Shown: piece by piece, positions 42,639-54,174 of the stretch
Layout of the letters: the number at the start of each line of letters is the position of its first letter
Numbering within the stretch: the stretch's first letter is position 1
Assembly: GCA_963575745.1 (NCBI GenBank)
Contig: CAUYUJ010020718.1
Coordinates: 87,652 to 151,651 of the forward strand
Reading direction: 5' to 3'
DNA from: Prorocentrum cordatum
Taxonomy: Eukaryota > Sar > Dinophyceae > Prorocentrales > Prorocentraceae
DNA length: 64,000 nucleotides
Notes under the pieces: generated by a model
What the model was told of the DNA's origin: nothing
Databases searched by the model: none
What the model saw: only the letters and a program-made list of their open reading frames with translations
Program-made: the position numbers and the translations under genes

Positions 42639-45600
42639 ACGAATAGGTTCGCGATTCTAGATCGGGCAGCAGACCGAGTTCAGAGCTCTGCATTCAACAG
42701 ACAACGGCCACTGATGATTCTGAATCAGGTTCTGTACGTATCAGCTCTGTAGCTGCTTATCAGCTCTCTAGCTGCCCTGAAGCTCGAGTTATCTTGAGAA
42801 AACCGTCACCGCGTGACAAGATGAACCGAAACGGGAGATCCCGCCTGGACGCTTTTTGGCAGTAAAAGGTACCCGATTGAGCTGATATCGAGACGGCGAG
42901 CGGGAATAAGATCGAATATCACGGGAAAAAATACTAGAGCTCTAACGAATGGTTGAATATCGAGAACAAAATTTTCAACCGACCCAAAGTCACCAACAGG
43001 TCCGTCGAGATTTTTCTTGCCAACTAGCTCTCTAGCGCCCCGGAATTACTCTTAAGCTTCCAGGAATAACTTGCTAAGGGAAGCTCTACGAGTTATGAAT
43101 GTTCGAATCTCTCACAAAGTTTGTCCAACCGACCAAAAGTTCGCACATTGTCCGTCGGGGCCGGGTCGGCCAACTGGGCGCCGGCGGTAAACCGTCTTTC
43201 TTACCGCCGGGGGACTCGTAGAGCTTCCTGACAATATATAATGTCGAAAAAATTGCAGAGAACGAGTAGTCCTTCAGCCCGAGCGATTTCAGACCTCTCG
43301 ATGCAACAGCCGAATGCCCCCCGATGCTTCTGGATTGTCCTGTACGAGCTCTGTAGCTCTCCTAGAGCCCGAGTTACGTGCGTCAATCGATAGCACCTCT
43401 CAAGATCACTCGAACAAAACGAATAGTTTGGCAAATCCAGCTCGAGTATTAGCCCGAGTTCAGACCTCTGAATGCGACAGGCGGACGCGCCTGATGTCTC
43501 CAAATCGATTGCTGTGACCACCAGCACTGTAGCCCCCCCTACAGCCCGAGTTAAGTGAGAAAACCGACAGCACCTCTCAAGATGACTCGCAATTCTGGAT
43601 CGGGCAGCCCCAAAAAAGAAAAAAAACAAAAAAAACAAAAAAGACCGATTTCAGAGCACCTTGGAATCAACAGACAAACGCGGACAGTGTGAAGAAATCG
43701 ATATGTAAGTATCAGCCGCGCCTGTAGCTGTGCTATAGCTAGTGAGGACAGACACTCGAGAGCGCCTGCAAGATGACTCGAACACTCGAATAATACGAAA
43801 TAGTTTGCGGAGCTAGCTCGGCCCATGAGAACCGATATACAGCCCACTGGATGGAACAGCCTAAACCTGCCTTGTCAATCTGAATCGATTGAGAGTGTGC
43901 TTACCATCTCAGTAGCTGTTCCTATATCACGCGTTAAGTTCAATATCGACACGCGAATCAAAGATGACTCGAAAACGACGAAACCGCCTGCAGTGCTATT
44001 ATGGCATGATACCAAGGTAAACCTAATCGAGCAGAGCTCAAGATGGCGAGCGGGAATAAGATCGAATATCACGGGAAAAAATACCAGAGCTCTAACGAAT
44101 GGCTGAATTTCGAGAACCAAATTTTCAACCGACCAAAATTCCTCAAAATGTCCGTCGAGATTTTTCTTGCCAACTGGGCGCCGGCGGTAAGCCGTCAACC
44201 TTCGTTACCGCCGGGGGACTCGTAATAGTTTTTCAGCCCAAGCAATTTCAGACCTCTCGGATGCAACAGCCGAACGCCCCCGATGCTTCTGGATTGTCTT
44301 CTGCACGAGCTCTGTAGCTCTCCTACAGCCCGAGTTACGTGCGTAAATCGACAGCACCTCGCAAACTCGAGTATCAGACAGAGTTCAGACCTCTGCATGC
44401 GCGTCTGATGTCTCTGAATCTATTCCTGTGATTACCAGCCCTGCGCCCCCCCCCCCCCTACAGCCCGAGAAAAGTGCAGGAAAACCACAGCACCTCTCAG
44501 GATAACTCGAACAATACCTCGTAGAGCTCTTCGTCATCGATGAGCTAGAGGAATTCCGGCGTGGGGTGGAGCTAGTTGGCCGACCCGGCCAGAAAGGACA
44601 ATGTGACAACCTTTGGGTGGTTTTGCGATTTTTTGAAAGATATTTGACAATTCATTTTGAGAAAGGAGATTTTTCGCACCTGTAAACGACTATGAGGGCC
44701 TCTCTGTCTTAGTATGAGGGCCTCTCTGTCTTAGTATGAGCTCTGTAGGCGCACTTTTACTATCAAGACACTTGGAGGAACCATCTTCATGTCGACACGA
44801 AAAAAAGAACAATTTTTCTCTTTTTCGAGAAATGCTTCCAGAAGCTCTCTCTTTCGACTCCGAGCACTCTCACGCGTGAAATGAGCTCTACGAGGTTCCC
44901 GGCGGTGACCAGGTTGACGGTTCACTGCCGGCGCCAGTACGAATAATTTCGCGGACCTAGTTTGGGCAGCAGACAGAGTTCGGAGCTCTGGATTCGACAG
45001 GCGGACGCGCCTGATGTCTCCGAACAAAATTTTCAACCGAGCAAAAGTCGTGAAAACTGGGCGCTGGCGGTAAACCGTCAACCTTTGTTACCGCCGGGGG
45101 ACTCGTAGAGCTTCCTGACAACATGTAATGTGGAAAAAAAAAAATCACAGAAAAAATGTGTTTTGAGCCCAAGCAATTTCAGATCTCTCGGATGCAACAG
45201 CCGAACGCCCCCGATGCTTCTGGATTGTCTTCTGTACGAGCTCTGTAGCTCTCCTACAGCCCGAGTTACGTGCGAAAATCGACAGCACCCCTCAAGATGA
45301 CTCGAACAATTCGAATAGTTTGGCAAACCTAGCTCGAGTATCAGACCGAGTTCAGACCTCTGCATACGCGTCTGATGTCTCTGAATCGATTCCTGTGATT
45401 ACCAGCCCTGCAGCCCCCTACAGCCCGAGCTAAGTGCAGGAAACCCACAGCACAAAAAACCAAGAGCTTCTGTCAATATGACTCGAATAATACGAATAGG
45501 TTCGCGGACCTAGCTCGGCTAGCAGACCGAGTTCAGACCTCTAGGTTCAACAGGCGAACACGCCTGCTCATTCTGAATCGATTAGCTGTGCTTACAAGCT

Positions 45601-46987
45601 CTCTAGCTGTCCTGAAGATTGAGTTATACCGTCATCGCATGACAAGATGACTCGAAACGGCCGATTCCGCCCGTGTGCTTTTTGGCAGTAAAACGTACCC
45701 GATCGAGCTGAGATCAAGATGGCGAGCGCGAATAAGATCAAATATCACGGAAAAAAACCAAAAGTCACCTAAAGGTCCGTCGAGATTTTTCTTGCCGACT
45801 AGCTCTCCAGCGCCCCGGAATTACTCTTAAGCTTCCAGCAATACCTGGGCGCCGGCGGTAAACCGTCAACCTTTGTTACCGCCGAGACTCGTAGAGCTTC
45901 CTGACAACATATAATGTCGAAAAAAAAAACCCGGAAAAACAAATTTTCGGCCCAAGCAATTTCAGACCTCTCGGATGCACAGCCGAAGGCCGCCGATGCT
46001 TCTAGATTGTCTTCTGTACGAGCTGTGTAGCTCTCAAAAGACCGAGTTGTGTGCGTAAATCGACAGCACCTCTCAAGATGACTCGAAGAATACGAATAGT
46101 TTTGCAAACCTAGCTCGAGAATCAAACCGAGTTCAGACTTCTGCATGTGATAGGCGGACGCGTCTGATGTCTCTGAATCGATTCCTGTGATTACCAGCCC
46201 TGCAGCCCCCCCTAAAGCCCGAGTTGAGTGCAGAAAACCGACAGCACCTCAGGATGACTCCAACAATACGAATAGTTTCGCAGACCTAGTTCGGGCAGCA
46301 GACAGAGTTCGGAGCTCTGGATTCGAAAGGCGGACGCGCCTGATTCTCCGAATCGATTCCAGTGATGAACAGCCATGCACCCCCCCCTACAGCCCGAGTT
46401 AAGTGCAGAGAACCGATAGCATCTCTCAAGATGATTCGAACGATACGAATAGTTTCGTGATTCTAGCTCGGGCAGCAGACCGACTTCAGAGCTCTGAATT
46501 AAACAGAGAACGACCACTGATGACTTCGAATCATATTATGTACGTATCAGCTCTGTAGCTGTGCTCTAGCTCGAGTTAAGTACAGAAAACCGAGAGTGTT
46601 TGTGAAGATGACTCGAATAATACGAATAGGTTTGCGGACCTAGCTCGACTAGCAGACCGAGTTGAGACCTCTGGGTTCAACAGACGAACGCGCCTGCTCA
46701 TTCTGAATCGATTAGATGTGCTTACCAGCTCTGTAGCTGTTCTAAATATCGAGTTATCTTCCGAAAACCGTCATCACGTGTCAAGATGACCCGAAACGGC
46801 CGATCCTGTCTGCCTGCTTTTTGGCAGTAAAAGGTACCCGATCGATCTGAGATCAAGATGGCGAGCGGGAATAAGATCGAATATCAGTGGAAAAAATACT
46901 AGAGCTCAAACGAATTGTTGAATTTCGAGAAGAAAATTTTCAACCGACCAATAGTCACCAAAAGGTCCGACGAGATTTTTCTTGCCA
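42639..46987 (-). repeat. satellite array of F1 units, partly rearranged
   Basis: Stem-loops at 43181-43210 (short loop), 44181-44214, 45064-45097 and 45852-45884 head four F1 units. Unit lengths are irregular (about 0.8-1.1 kb) because monomers are missing. A tail with CTCTACGAGTT ends at 43096. 43600-44040 is unusually divergent. An F2 unit is inserted in the opposite orientation at 44516-44938. No genes. Confidence 0.85.
44516..44938 (+). mobile_element. complete F2 unit, cleanly inserted in a satellite monomer
   Basis: 423 bases, starting ACCTCGTAGAGCTC and ending with GAGCTCTACGAGGTTC, then stem-loop 44899-44931 (CCGGCGGTGA ... TCACTGCCGG, one mismatch) and CGCCAGT. The host monomer reads CAAT before it and ACGAAT after it, which joins to the normal CAATACGAAT of other monomers, so no target duplication is needed. 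It is the opposite orientation to all surrounding units. It carries no coding sequence. Confidence 0.75.
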
Positions 46988-48035
46988 ACTGGGCGCCGGC
47001 GGTGAACCGTCAACCTTTGTTACCGCCAGGGGAGTTGTAGAGCTTCCTGACAACATATAATGTCGAAAAAAATTGCAAAGAAAAAATAGTTTTTTCAGCC
47101 CAAGCAATTTCAGACCTCTCCTGCATGCGACAGGCGGACGCGTCTGATGTCTCTGAATCGATTCCTGTGATGACCAGCCCTGCAGCCCCCCCTAGAGCCC
47201 GAGCTAAGTGCAGGAAACCCACAGCACCTCTCAGGATGACTCGAACAATACGAATAGTTTCGTGGACCTAGTTTGGGCAGCAGACAGAGTTCGGAGCTCT
47301 GGGTTCGAAAGGCGACGCGTCTGATGTCTCCGAATCGATTCCAGTGATTACCAGCCATGCAGCTCCCTACAGCCCGAGTTAAGTGCAGAGAACCGACAGC
47401 ATCTCTCAAGATGACTCGAACAATACGAATAGTTTCGCGATTGTAGATCGGGCAGCAGACCGAGTTCAGAGCTCGGGATTCAACAGACAACGGCTACTGA
47501 TGATTCTGAATCAGATTCTGTACGTATCAGCTCTGTAGCTGTCCTGTAGCTCGAGTTGAATACAGAAAACCGAGAGCGTCTGTCAAGATGACTCGAATAA
47601 TACGAATAGGTTTGCGGACCTAGCTCGGCTAGCAGACCGAGTTCAGACCTCTGGGTTCAACAGGCGAACGCGCCTGATCATTCTGAATCGATTAGCTGTG
47701 CTTACCAGCTCTGTAGCTGTCCTAAGGTTCGAGTTATGTTCAGAAAACCGTCATCGCGTATCAAGATGACTCGAAACTGCCGATCCCGCCTGCCTGCTTT
47801 GCGTAAAAGCTTACCCGATCGAGCTGAGATCAAGATGGCGAGCGGGAAAAGATCGAATATCACGGGAAAAAATACTAGAGCTCAAACGAATTGTCAAATT
47901 TCGAGAACAAAATTTTCAACCGACCAAAAGTCACCAAAAGTTCCGTCGAGATTTTTCTTGCCAACTAGCTCTCCAGCGCCCCGGAATTACTCTTAAGCTT
48001 CCAGCGATAACTTGCTAAGGAAAGCTCTATGAGTT
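46988..48035 (-). mobile_element. complete F1 unit
   Basis: 1048 bases. 3' end CAGT at 46988 on the minus strand, stem-loop 46996-47030 of mixed type (GGTGA opposite TTACC), head arm GTAGAGCTTCC, about four monomers, tail and 5' arm AGCTCTATGAGTT ending at 48035. Target-side base after CAGT is T. Confidence 0.7.
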
Positions 48036-48443
48036 ACTAGCTCTCCAGCGCCCCGGAATTACGCTTAAGCTTCCAGCAATAACTTGCTAAGGGAAGCTCT
48101 ACGAGTTACTTGCTAAGGGAAGCTCTACGAGTTTCGGGTCGGGCGAAAGGGGGGGATAGCAAAGGGGGGGGTTGAGAATCAGCTCACGTAGCTGATTTCC
48201 CCGGCGCCTCCCAGCGCCGGAGGCGGCTATGTATCGAGGAATGGGCCCCTCGGTGGGGCCGAAACCAGCTGCATGCAGCAAATTTCGTAACCCCCCCTTT
48301 CCCAATCCCCCCCTTTCGCCCGGCCCGAGAGTTACGGCCCAGAAAAACTCTTCCGCTTCCAGCAATAGCTTGCTGAGGGAAGCTCTACGAGTAACTAGCT
48401 CTCCAGCGCCCCGGAACTTGGTCGCGTTCACTTGGTAGCGTCC
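48036..48443 (-). repeat. tandem duplicated F1 tails carrying a TIR element
   Basis: Repeated pieces of the F1 tail (CTAGCTCTCCAGCGCCCCGGAATTAC... CTCTACGAGTT) end at 48110, 48133 and 48391, followed by the F3 terminal sequence ACTTGGTAGCGTCC at 48430. A TIR element interrupts one tail at 48134-48328. Confidence 0.7.
48134..48328. mobile_element. 195-bp MITE-like TIR element
   Basis: Terminal inverted repeats: left TCGGGTCGGGCGAAAGGG (continuing GGGGAT), right the reverse complement with one mismatch (C for T at position 6) over 24 bases. GAGTT flanks it on both sides (48129-48133 and 48329-48333), a 5-base target duplication; the pre-insertion reading CTACGAGTTAC matches the intact F1 tail. 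The interior contains two further hairpins (AATCAGCT/AGCTGATT and CCGGCGC/GCGCCGG) and no coding sequence. The superfamily is not recognised. Confidence 0.8.
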
Positions 48444-48733
48444 ACTGGGAACCAGCGGTAAACCGTCAACCAGGTTACCGCCGGGACCCTCGTAGAGCTC
48501 TTTTCTCACACCGCGCTCCTCAGAACACAGGGAGTAAGCTTCTGGAGCCAGCAACGAAAAATCGAAAAATCGCGTTTCTGTTTTTATCCAAGGTCGGTTG
48601 CTCCAAGTGTTTTGATAGAAATACTGCAGCTACGGACCTGAAAATTTTACTGGCAAACGCGTCTCAACCCACTACAGGTGCGAAAAATCTGCTTTCTCAA
48701 AATGAACTGTCAAATATCTTTCAAATATTCGCA
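48444..48733 (-). mobile_element. truncated F2 unit
   Basis: 3' end CAGT at 48444, stem-loop 48452-48484, head arm CCTCGTAGAGCTC, then F2 body with CTGCAGCTACGGACCTGAAAA and CTTTCTCAAAATGAACTGTC. The 5' arm is missing; the next unit's CAGT end follows directly at 48734. Confidence 0.65.
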
Positions 48734-49731
48734 ACTGGGCGCCGGCGGTAAACCGTGAACCTTGGTTACCGCCGGGAGACTCGTAGAGCTTCCTAGCTCG
48801 ACTTAAGTTGAGAAAACCCAGAGCACCTACCAACATTCCGACTCATAGTGAATATGTTTTGACCTCTGAATGCGACAGGCGGACGCGTCTGATGTCTCCG
48901 AATCGACTCCTGTCATTACCAGCCCTGCAGCCGCCGAGTTAAGTGCAGAAAACCGACAGCAGCTCTCAGGATGCCTCGAACAATACAATAGTTTCGCAGA
49001 GGGCAGCAGACAGAGTTCAGTTCTGGATTCGACAGCCGGACGCGCTTGATGTCTTCAAATCGATTCCTGTGACCACCAGCACTGCAGCCCCCCTCAGCGC
49101 GAGCTCAGTGAAGGAAACGGAGAGCACTTCTCAAGATGACTCGAACAATACGAATAGTTTCGCGATTCCAGATCAGGCAGCAGACCGAGTTCAGAGCTCT
49201 CGATTCGACAGTCAAACACAACTGATGATTCTGAATCGGTTTCTGTAAATATCAGCTCTGTAGCTGTTCTACAGCTCGAGTTAAGTACAGAAAACCGAGA
49301 GTTCCTGTCAAGATTACTCGAATGATACGAATACGCCTAGCTTGGCTAACAAACCGAGTTCAGACCTCTGGATTCAATAGGCGAACGAGCCTAATCATCG
49401 ATTAGCTGTCCTCACCAGCTCTGTAGCTCTTCTATGGCTCGAACTATCTTGAGAAAACCGTCACCGCCTGTCAAGATAACCCCAAACGGCGGATCCTGCC
49501 CGTCTGCTTTTTGGCAGTAAACGGTATCCAATTGCTCTGGGATTAAGATGGCGAGCGGGAAAAAGATCGAATCTTACGGGGAAAAGTACTACAGCTCTAA
49601 CGAATATTTGAATTTCGAGAACGAAAAATTCACCAAAAGTTCTGTCGAGATTTTTCTTCCCAACTAGCCCTCCAGTGCGCTGGAATTACTCTTAAGCTTC
49701 CAGCATCTAGCTTACGGAAGCTCTACGAGTT
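48734..49731 (-). mobile_element. complete F1 unit
   Basis: 998 bases. Stem-loop 48742-48775, head GACTCGTAGAGCTTCC, about four monomers with deletions, tail with GATTAAGATGGCGAGCGGG, and 5' arm GGAAGCTCTACGAGTT ending at 49731. It abuts the F3 copy that begins at 49732. Confidence 0.72.
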
Positions 49732-50080
49732 ACTTGGTAGCGTCCAAAACCCACAGAGCGAGGAGGCCCTTAGGGACGGAAAATCTTTCGTAGCGAGCCC
49801 CCCTGCCGAAGCGCTTCGAAGGCACTGCCAGGCACACCCCCATGTGTGCCTGCACGCGTGCCGGCACACGTGCACGCGTGCCTTGCTGGAATGATCTGTC
49901 AAACCCTGTAGAGCTCTGTCAACCCTTTCTGAAGCGATCCGGCATTGCTGTGGACCCGCTGCGGGGTCGCGCGAGTTGCTGCGGGAATCGTGGAGCGGCG
50001 GAGATAGGCTGGTGGCGGGCACCACCACCGTTCGGCGTCTAATCTAAAACACTCCAGCTCTCAGAGAGCTCTCTGGGAAA
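49732..50080 (-). repeat. F3 dispersed repeat, copy 1
   Basis: 349 bases from ACTTGGTAGCGTCCAAAACC to TCTCAGAGAGCTCTCTGGG. It includes a GC-rich block with alternating palindromes (GCACGCGTGC, GTGCCGGCAC) and CTGTCAACCCTTTCTGAAGC. Non-coding. It shares its whole length with 50368-50740. On the minus strand it ends CTACCAAGT. Confidence 0.8.
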
Positions 50081-50367
50081 AACACCAAAAGTTATCATTG
50101 GTTGCCTCCAAAACTGGCGCCGGCGGTGAACCGTCAATCTGGTCACCACCGGGAACCTCCTAGAGCTCCTCTCAATGATAAGAGTGCAGAGAATCGACAC
50201 AGAGTGCAACAATAGAGATTTTTCGAAAATCTTCAAATTCGATTTTTTCGATGTTTATATTCGCTCAGTTCCTGGAAGTCAACTCATGCAAAAATGCATC
50301 GAGAGAGCTGAGCTGCTGTCAGAGAGGAGTTTATATGCCAATGCGACGCGCAAAAATCTGCTTTCTC
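50081..50367 (-). mobile_element. truncated F2 unit
   Basis: From 50113: CAGT end, stem-loop 50120-50152 of the GTGA/TCAC type with one mismatch, head arm CCTCCTAGAGCTCC (one change), then F2 body with CTCAGTTCCTGGAAGTCA and CTGCTGTCAGAG. The 5' arm is missing; F3 copy 2 follows directly. 50081-50112 is a short remnant containing CCAAAAGTTATCATTGG. Confidence 0.65.
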
Positions 50368-50740
50368 ACTTGGTAGCGTCCAAAACCCGCAGAGCGAGGA
50401 AGCCCTTAGGGACGGAAAATCTTTCCTAGAGAGCCCCCCGGGGCCCTGCTGAAGCGTTTCGAAAGCACTGCCAGGCACGCCCCCATGCGTGCCTGCACGC
50501 GTGCCGGCACACGTGGACGCGCGCCTTGCTGCAATGCTCTGTCAAACCCTCCTGGGGCGCCTGCAGAGCTCTGTCAACCCTTTCTGAAGCGATCCTACAT
50601 TGCTGCGGACCCGCTGCCGGCCGGGTCGCGCGAGTTGCTGCGGGGATCGTGAAGCGGCGGAGATGGGCTGGTGGCGGGCACTACCACCGTCCGGCTTCTA
50701 ATCTAAAACCCTCTAGCTCTCAGAGAGCTCTCCGGGGAAA
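50368..50740 (-). repeat. F3 dispersed repeat, copy 2
   Basis: 373 bases, the same sequence order as copy 1 with two short insertions (near GGGGCCCTGCTG and CCTGGGGCGCCTGC) and scattered substitutions. Confidence 0.8.
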
Positions 50741-51030
50741 ATAAAGGTCAAAAATCTTTCAAAATTGTTGTCGCTTCGCGTATCCCCACCAGCCCATCCA
50801 GAAACGATGCTCAGGGGAGTTGAGGTGATCAGGGAAGTCGGGGAGCATGCAGAATAACAAAGGGCGGGGGAAGCTGTCACAGACCCCGAGAGGGGGAGGA
50901 TGGAAGAGGAGTCGTCGTCGTCGGCGTCGTCGTCGTCGGAGGAGGAGGAGGAGGAGGGGGAAGAGGAGGAGGAGGAGGAGGAGGAGGAGGACGGAGAAGG
51001 AGGAAGAATCGGAGGAGGAGGAGGAGGAGG
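50741..51030. repeat. purine-rich GGA/GTC simple repeats
   Basis: 50741-50880 is unassigned unique sequence. 50890-51030 consists of GTC-GTC and GGA-GGA triplet runs with strong purine strand bias. The poly-Glu or poly-Ser frames it encodes are not supported as genes. Confidence 0.8.
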
Positions 51031-51610
51031 GGATGGAGCTTCTTGGGGGTCTTTTGAGGGCCTCTTGGAGGGCTTTTTGGGCGCCTTGGGGCATCTTGGG
51101 CGCCTCTTGGGACCCTCTTGAGGCGCTCTGGGGAGCCTTCGGGGCGCTTTTGGGGCCATCTTGGAGGGAGTCGATCAAACAAGAGGGGGGGTTTAATTAG
51201 CGTCCCCCCTCGGAAGCCCCTAAAATCGCCTCGTGGACCCCTCTTGGAACGCTCTTGGAGTGCTCTTGGGCGCTCTTGGGGCCGTCTTGGGGCTCTTTTT
51301 GGGCTCTCTTGGGGCCCTCTTGGGCCATCTTGGAACCATCTCCAGGCCTCGGATGGCCATCGGAAGCGAAAAGGCGAGAAAGCAAAAATCATTGATTTTC
51401 CTTAGGTTTTGGGACGATTTTGGCCTCTTCGGGGCCTCCTTGGGAGCTGTTTGGCCACTTGGAGTTATCTTGGGGCCGTCTTTGGGCTTCTTGGAACCAT
51501 CTTAGGAGCCATCGTGAGCGATCTTGCGCTATCTTGAGCCATCTTGGAGCTCATCTTGGGTTCTCTGAGGCGCTCTTGGAGCCGTCTTGGGCCATCTGGG
51601 ACGCTCTAAC
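51031..51610. repeat. minisatellite related to 1-1000 (reverse complement)
   Basis: Variants of a 10-12 base block (GGCGCTCTTGG, GGCCATCTTGG, GGAGCCATCTT) that reverse-complement to the AAGATGGCTCC blocks at the start of the window. The part 51350-51410 (GGCCATCGGAAGCG...) breaks the pattern. No genes. Confidence 0.8.
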
Positions 51611-51817
51611 TACCCGCGGCCCCCCCCGTCCAGGTCCAGGGGAGGGGGTAGGGGGAGGGGTAAACCCCTCCCCAAGGGGGAAGAGGGAGGGGTGGAAGAG
51701 GATCTGCTCTAGACCACCTACGCCCAGAGGGCTGGTGGGATTTTCACAAAACCACCCAAAAGTTGTCACATTGTCCGCCTCGGCCGGCTGGGCCAACCAG
51801 CTCCACCCCGCGCCGGA
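51611..51817. repeat. G-rich palindromic segment and F2 body end
   Basis: Contains a perfect inverted repeat of 10-base arms (GGGGAGGGGT / ACCCCTCCCC, 2-base loop) around 51651-51672. An F2-type body end with CCACCCAAAAGTTGTCAC and CCAGCTCCACCCCGCGCCGG then leads into the next F1 unit. Confidence 0.65.
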
Positions 51818-52912
51818 CTGGGCGCCGGCGGTAAACCGTCAACCTTTCTTACAGCCGGGGGACTCGTAGAGCTTCCTGACAGTATATAATGTGGAAAAAA
51901 TTCAAGAGAATTTCAGCCCAAGCCAGACCTCTCAAGATGACTCTGGCAAAAAACGAACAGTTTGGAACCCAGCTCGAGTGTCAAGTTCAGACCTCTGAAT
52001 GCGACAGGCGGACGCGTTTGATGTCTGTGAATCGACTCCTGTTATTACCAGCCCTGCAGACCCCCTACAGCCCGAGTTAAGTGCAGAAACCGACAGCAGC
52101 TCTCACGATGACTCGAATAATACAATAGTTACGCGGAGATCGTTCGAGCAGCAAACCGGGTTCCGAGCTCTCGGTTCGACAGACGGACGCGCCTGATGTT
52201 TCCAAATCGATTTCTGTGACCAGCAGCACTGTAGCCCTCCCCGAGCACGAGTTAAGTGCAGAATACCGAGAGCACTTCTCAAGATGACTCGAACAATACG
52301 AATAGTTTCGCCGACCTAGCTCGGGCAGCAGGCCTAGTTCAGAGCTCTCGATTGAGCATACGGGCGCGCGTGATGATTCCCGATCAATTTCTGTGACTAT
52401 GAGCTCTGTAACTGCCCTACAGCTCGAGTTAAGCACAGAAAACCGAGAGCGTCTGCTACGATGACTCGAATAATACGAATAGGTTTGCGGACCTAGCTTG
52501 GTTAGCAAACCGAGTTCAGACCTCTCGATTCAACAGGCGAACGCGCCTAATCATTCTGAATCGATTAGCTGTGCTTACCAGCTCTGTAGCTGTCCTGAAG
52601 CTCGAGTTATCTTGAGAATACCGAAAGCGCGTATCAAGATGACTCGAAACGGCCGATCCCGCCGGAGTGCTTTTTGGCAGTAAAAGGTACCCGATCGAGC
52701 TGAGACCAAGATGGCGAGCGGGAATAAGATCGAATATCACGGGAAAAAATATTAGAGCTCAAACGAATTGTTGAATTTCGAGAACAAAATTTTCAACCGA
52801 CCAAAAGTCAGCAAAAGGTCCGTCGAGATTTTTCTTGCCAACTAGCTCTCCAGCGCCCCGGAATTACTCTTAAGCTTCCAGCAATAACTTGCTGAGGGAA
52901 GCTCTACGAGTT
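51818..52912 (-). mobile_element. complete F1 unit
   Basis: 1095 bases. CAGT end at 51818, stem-loop 51825-51858 (one mismatch, ACAG), head GACTCGTAGAGCTTCCTGAC, about four monomers, tail GATCGAGCTGAGACCAAGATGG..., and 5' arm GGAAGCTCTACGAGTT ending at 52912. The next unit's CAGT end is at the very next base. Confidence 0.78.
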
Positions 52913-54132
52913 ACTGGGCGCCGGCGGTAAACCGTCAACCTTTCTTACCGCCGGGGGACTCGTAGAGATTCCTGACTATATATAATGTAGAAAATAAATT
53001 GCAGAGAACGGAAAGTTTTTCAGCCGAAGCGATTTCAGACCTCTCGATGCTCTGTAGCTCTGCTACAGCCCGAGTTACGTGCGCTAATCAACAGCACCTC
53101 TGAAGATAACTCAAACAAAACGAATATTTCCCTAAACCCAGCTCGAGTATCAGACCGAGTTCAGGCCTCTGGATGCGACAGGCGGACACGTCTGATGTCT
53201 CCGAATCGATTCCTGTGATTACAAGCCCTGCAGCTCCCCTAGAGCCCGAGTTAAGTGCAGAAAACCGATAGCATCTTTCAGGATGACTCCAACAATACCA
53301 ACAAGTTCGCGGACCGAGTTCAGGCAGCAGGCCGAGTTCCGAGCTCTGGCTTCCACAGGCGGACGCGCCTGATGTCTTGAAATCGATTGCTGTCCCCAGC
53401 AGCACTGTAGCCCCCTACAGCCCGAGTTGAGTTTAAGCGACAGTACCTCTTCAGATGATTCGAACAATACGAATAGTTTCGCGATTCTAGCTCGGGCAGC
53501 AGGGCGAGTTCAGAGCTCTCGATTCAACAGACGAACGCGCCTGATGATTCCCAATCGATTTCTGTGACTATGAGCTCTGTAGCTGCCCTACAGCTCGAGT
53601 TAAGCACAAAATACCGAGAGTGTCTGTCAAGATGACTCGGATAATACGAATAAGTTTTTGAACCTACCTCGGCTAGCAGACCGAGTTCAGGCCTCTGGGT
53701 TCAACAGGCGAACGCGCCTGATCATTTTACATCGATTAGCTGTGCTTACTGGCCCTGTAGCTGCCCTAGAGCTCGAGTTATGTTCAGAAAACCGTCAGCG
53801 CGTATCAATATGACTCGAAACGGCCGTTACCGCCACTGTGCTTTTTGGCCGTCCCCACGACGATCCGAGCTGGCTTCAAGATCAGAATGGCGAGCGGGAA
53901 CAAAAAGAAGAAGAAATGAAAAAAAAATAAAAACAAGAAAAAAACACATAAAAAAAAAACACAAACAAAAAAGAAAAAAAAAAAAAAAAAAAAAAAAGAA
54001 AGAAAAAAAAATAAAAAATAATAAAACAAAAAAAAAAAAAAACAAAAAGAAAAGAGAAAAAAGAAAGGGAAGAAAAGAAAAAGAAAATAGAAAGAAAGAA
54101 AAAAAAAGGGAAAAAAAAAAAAAAAAAAAAGA

Positions 54133-54174
<42 letters not shown>

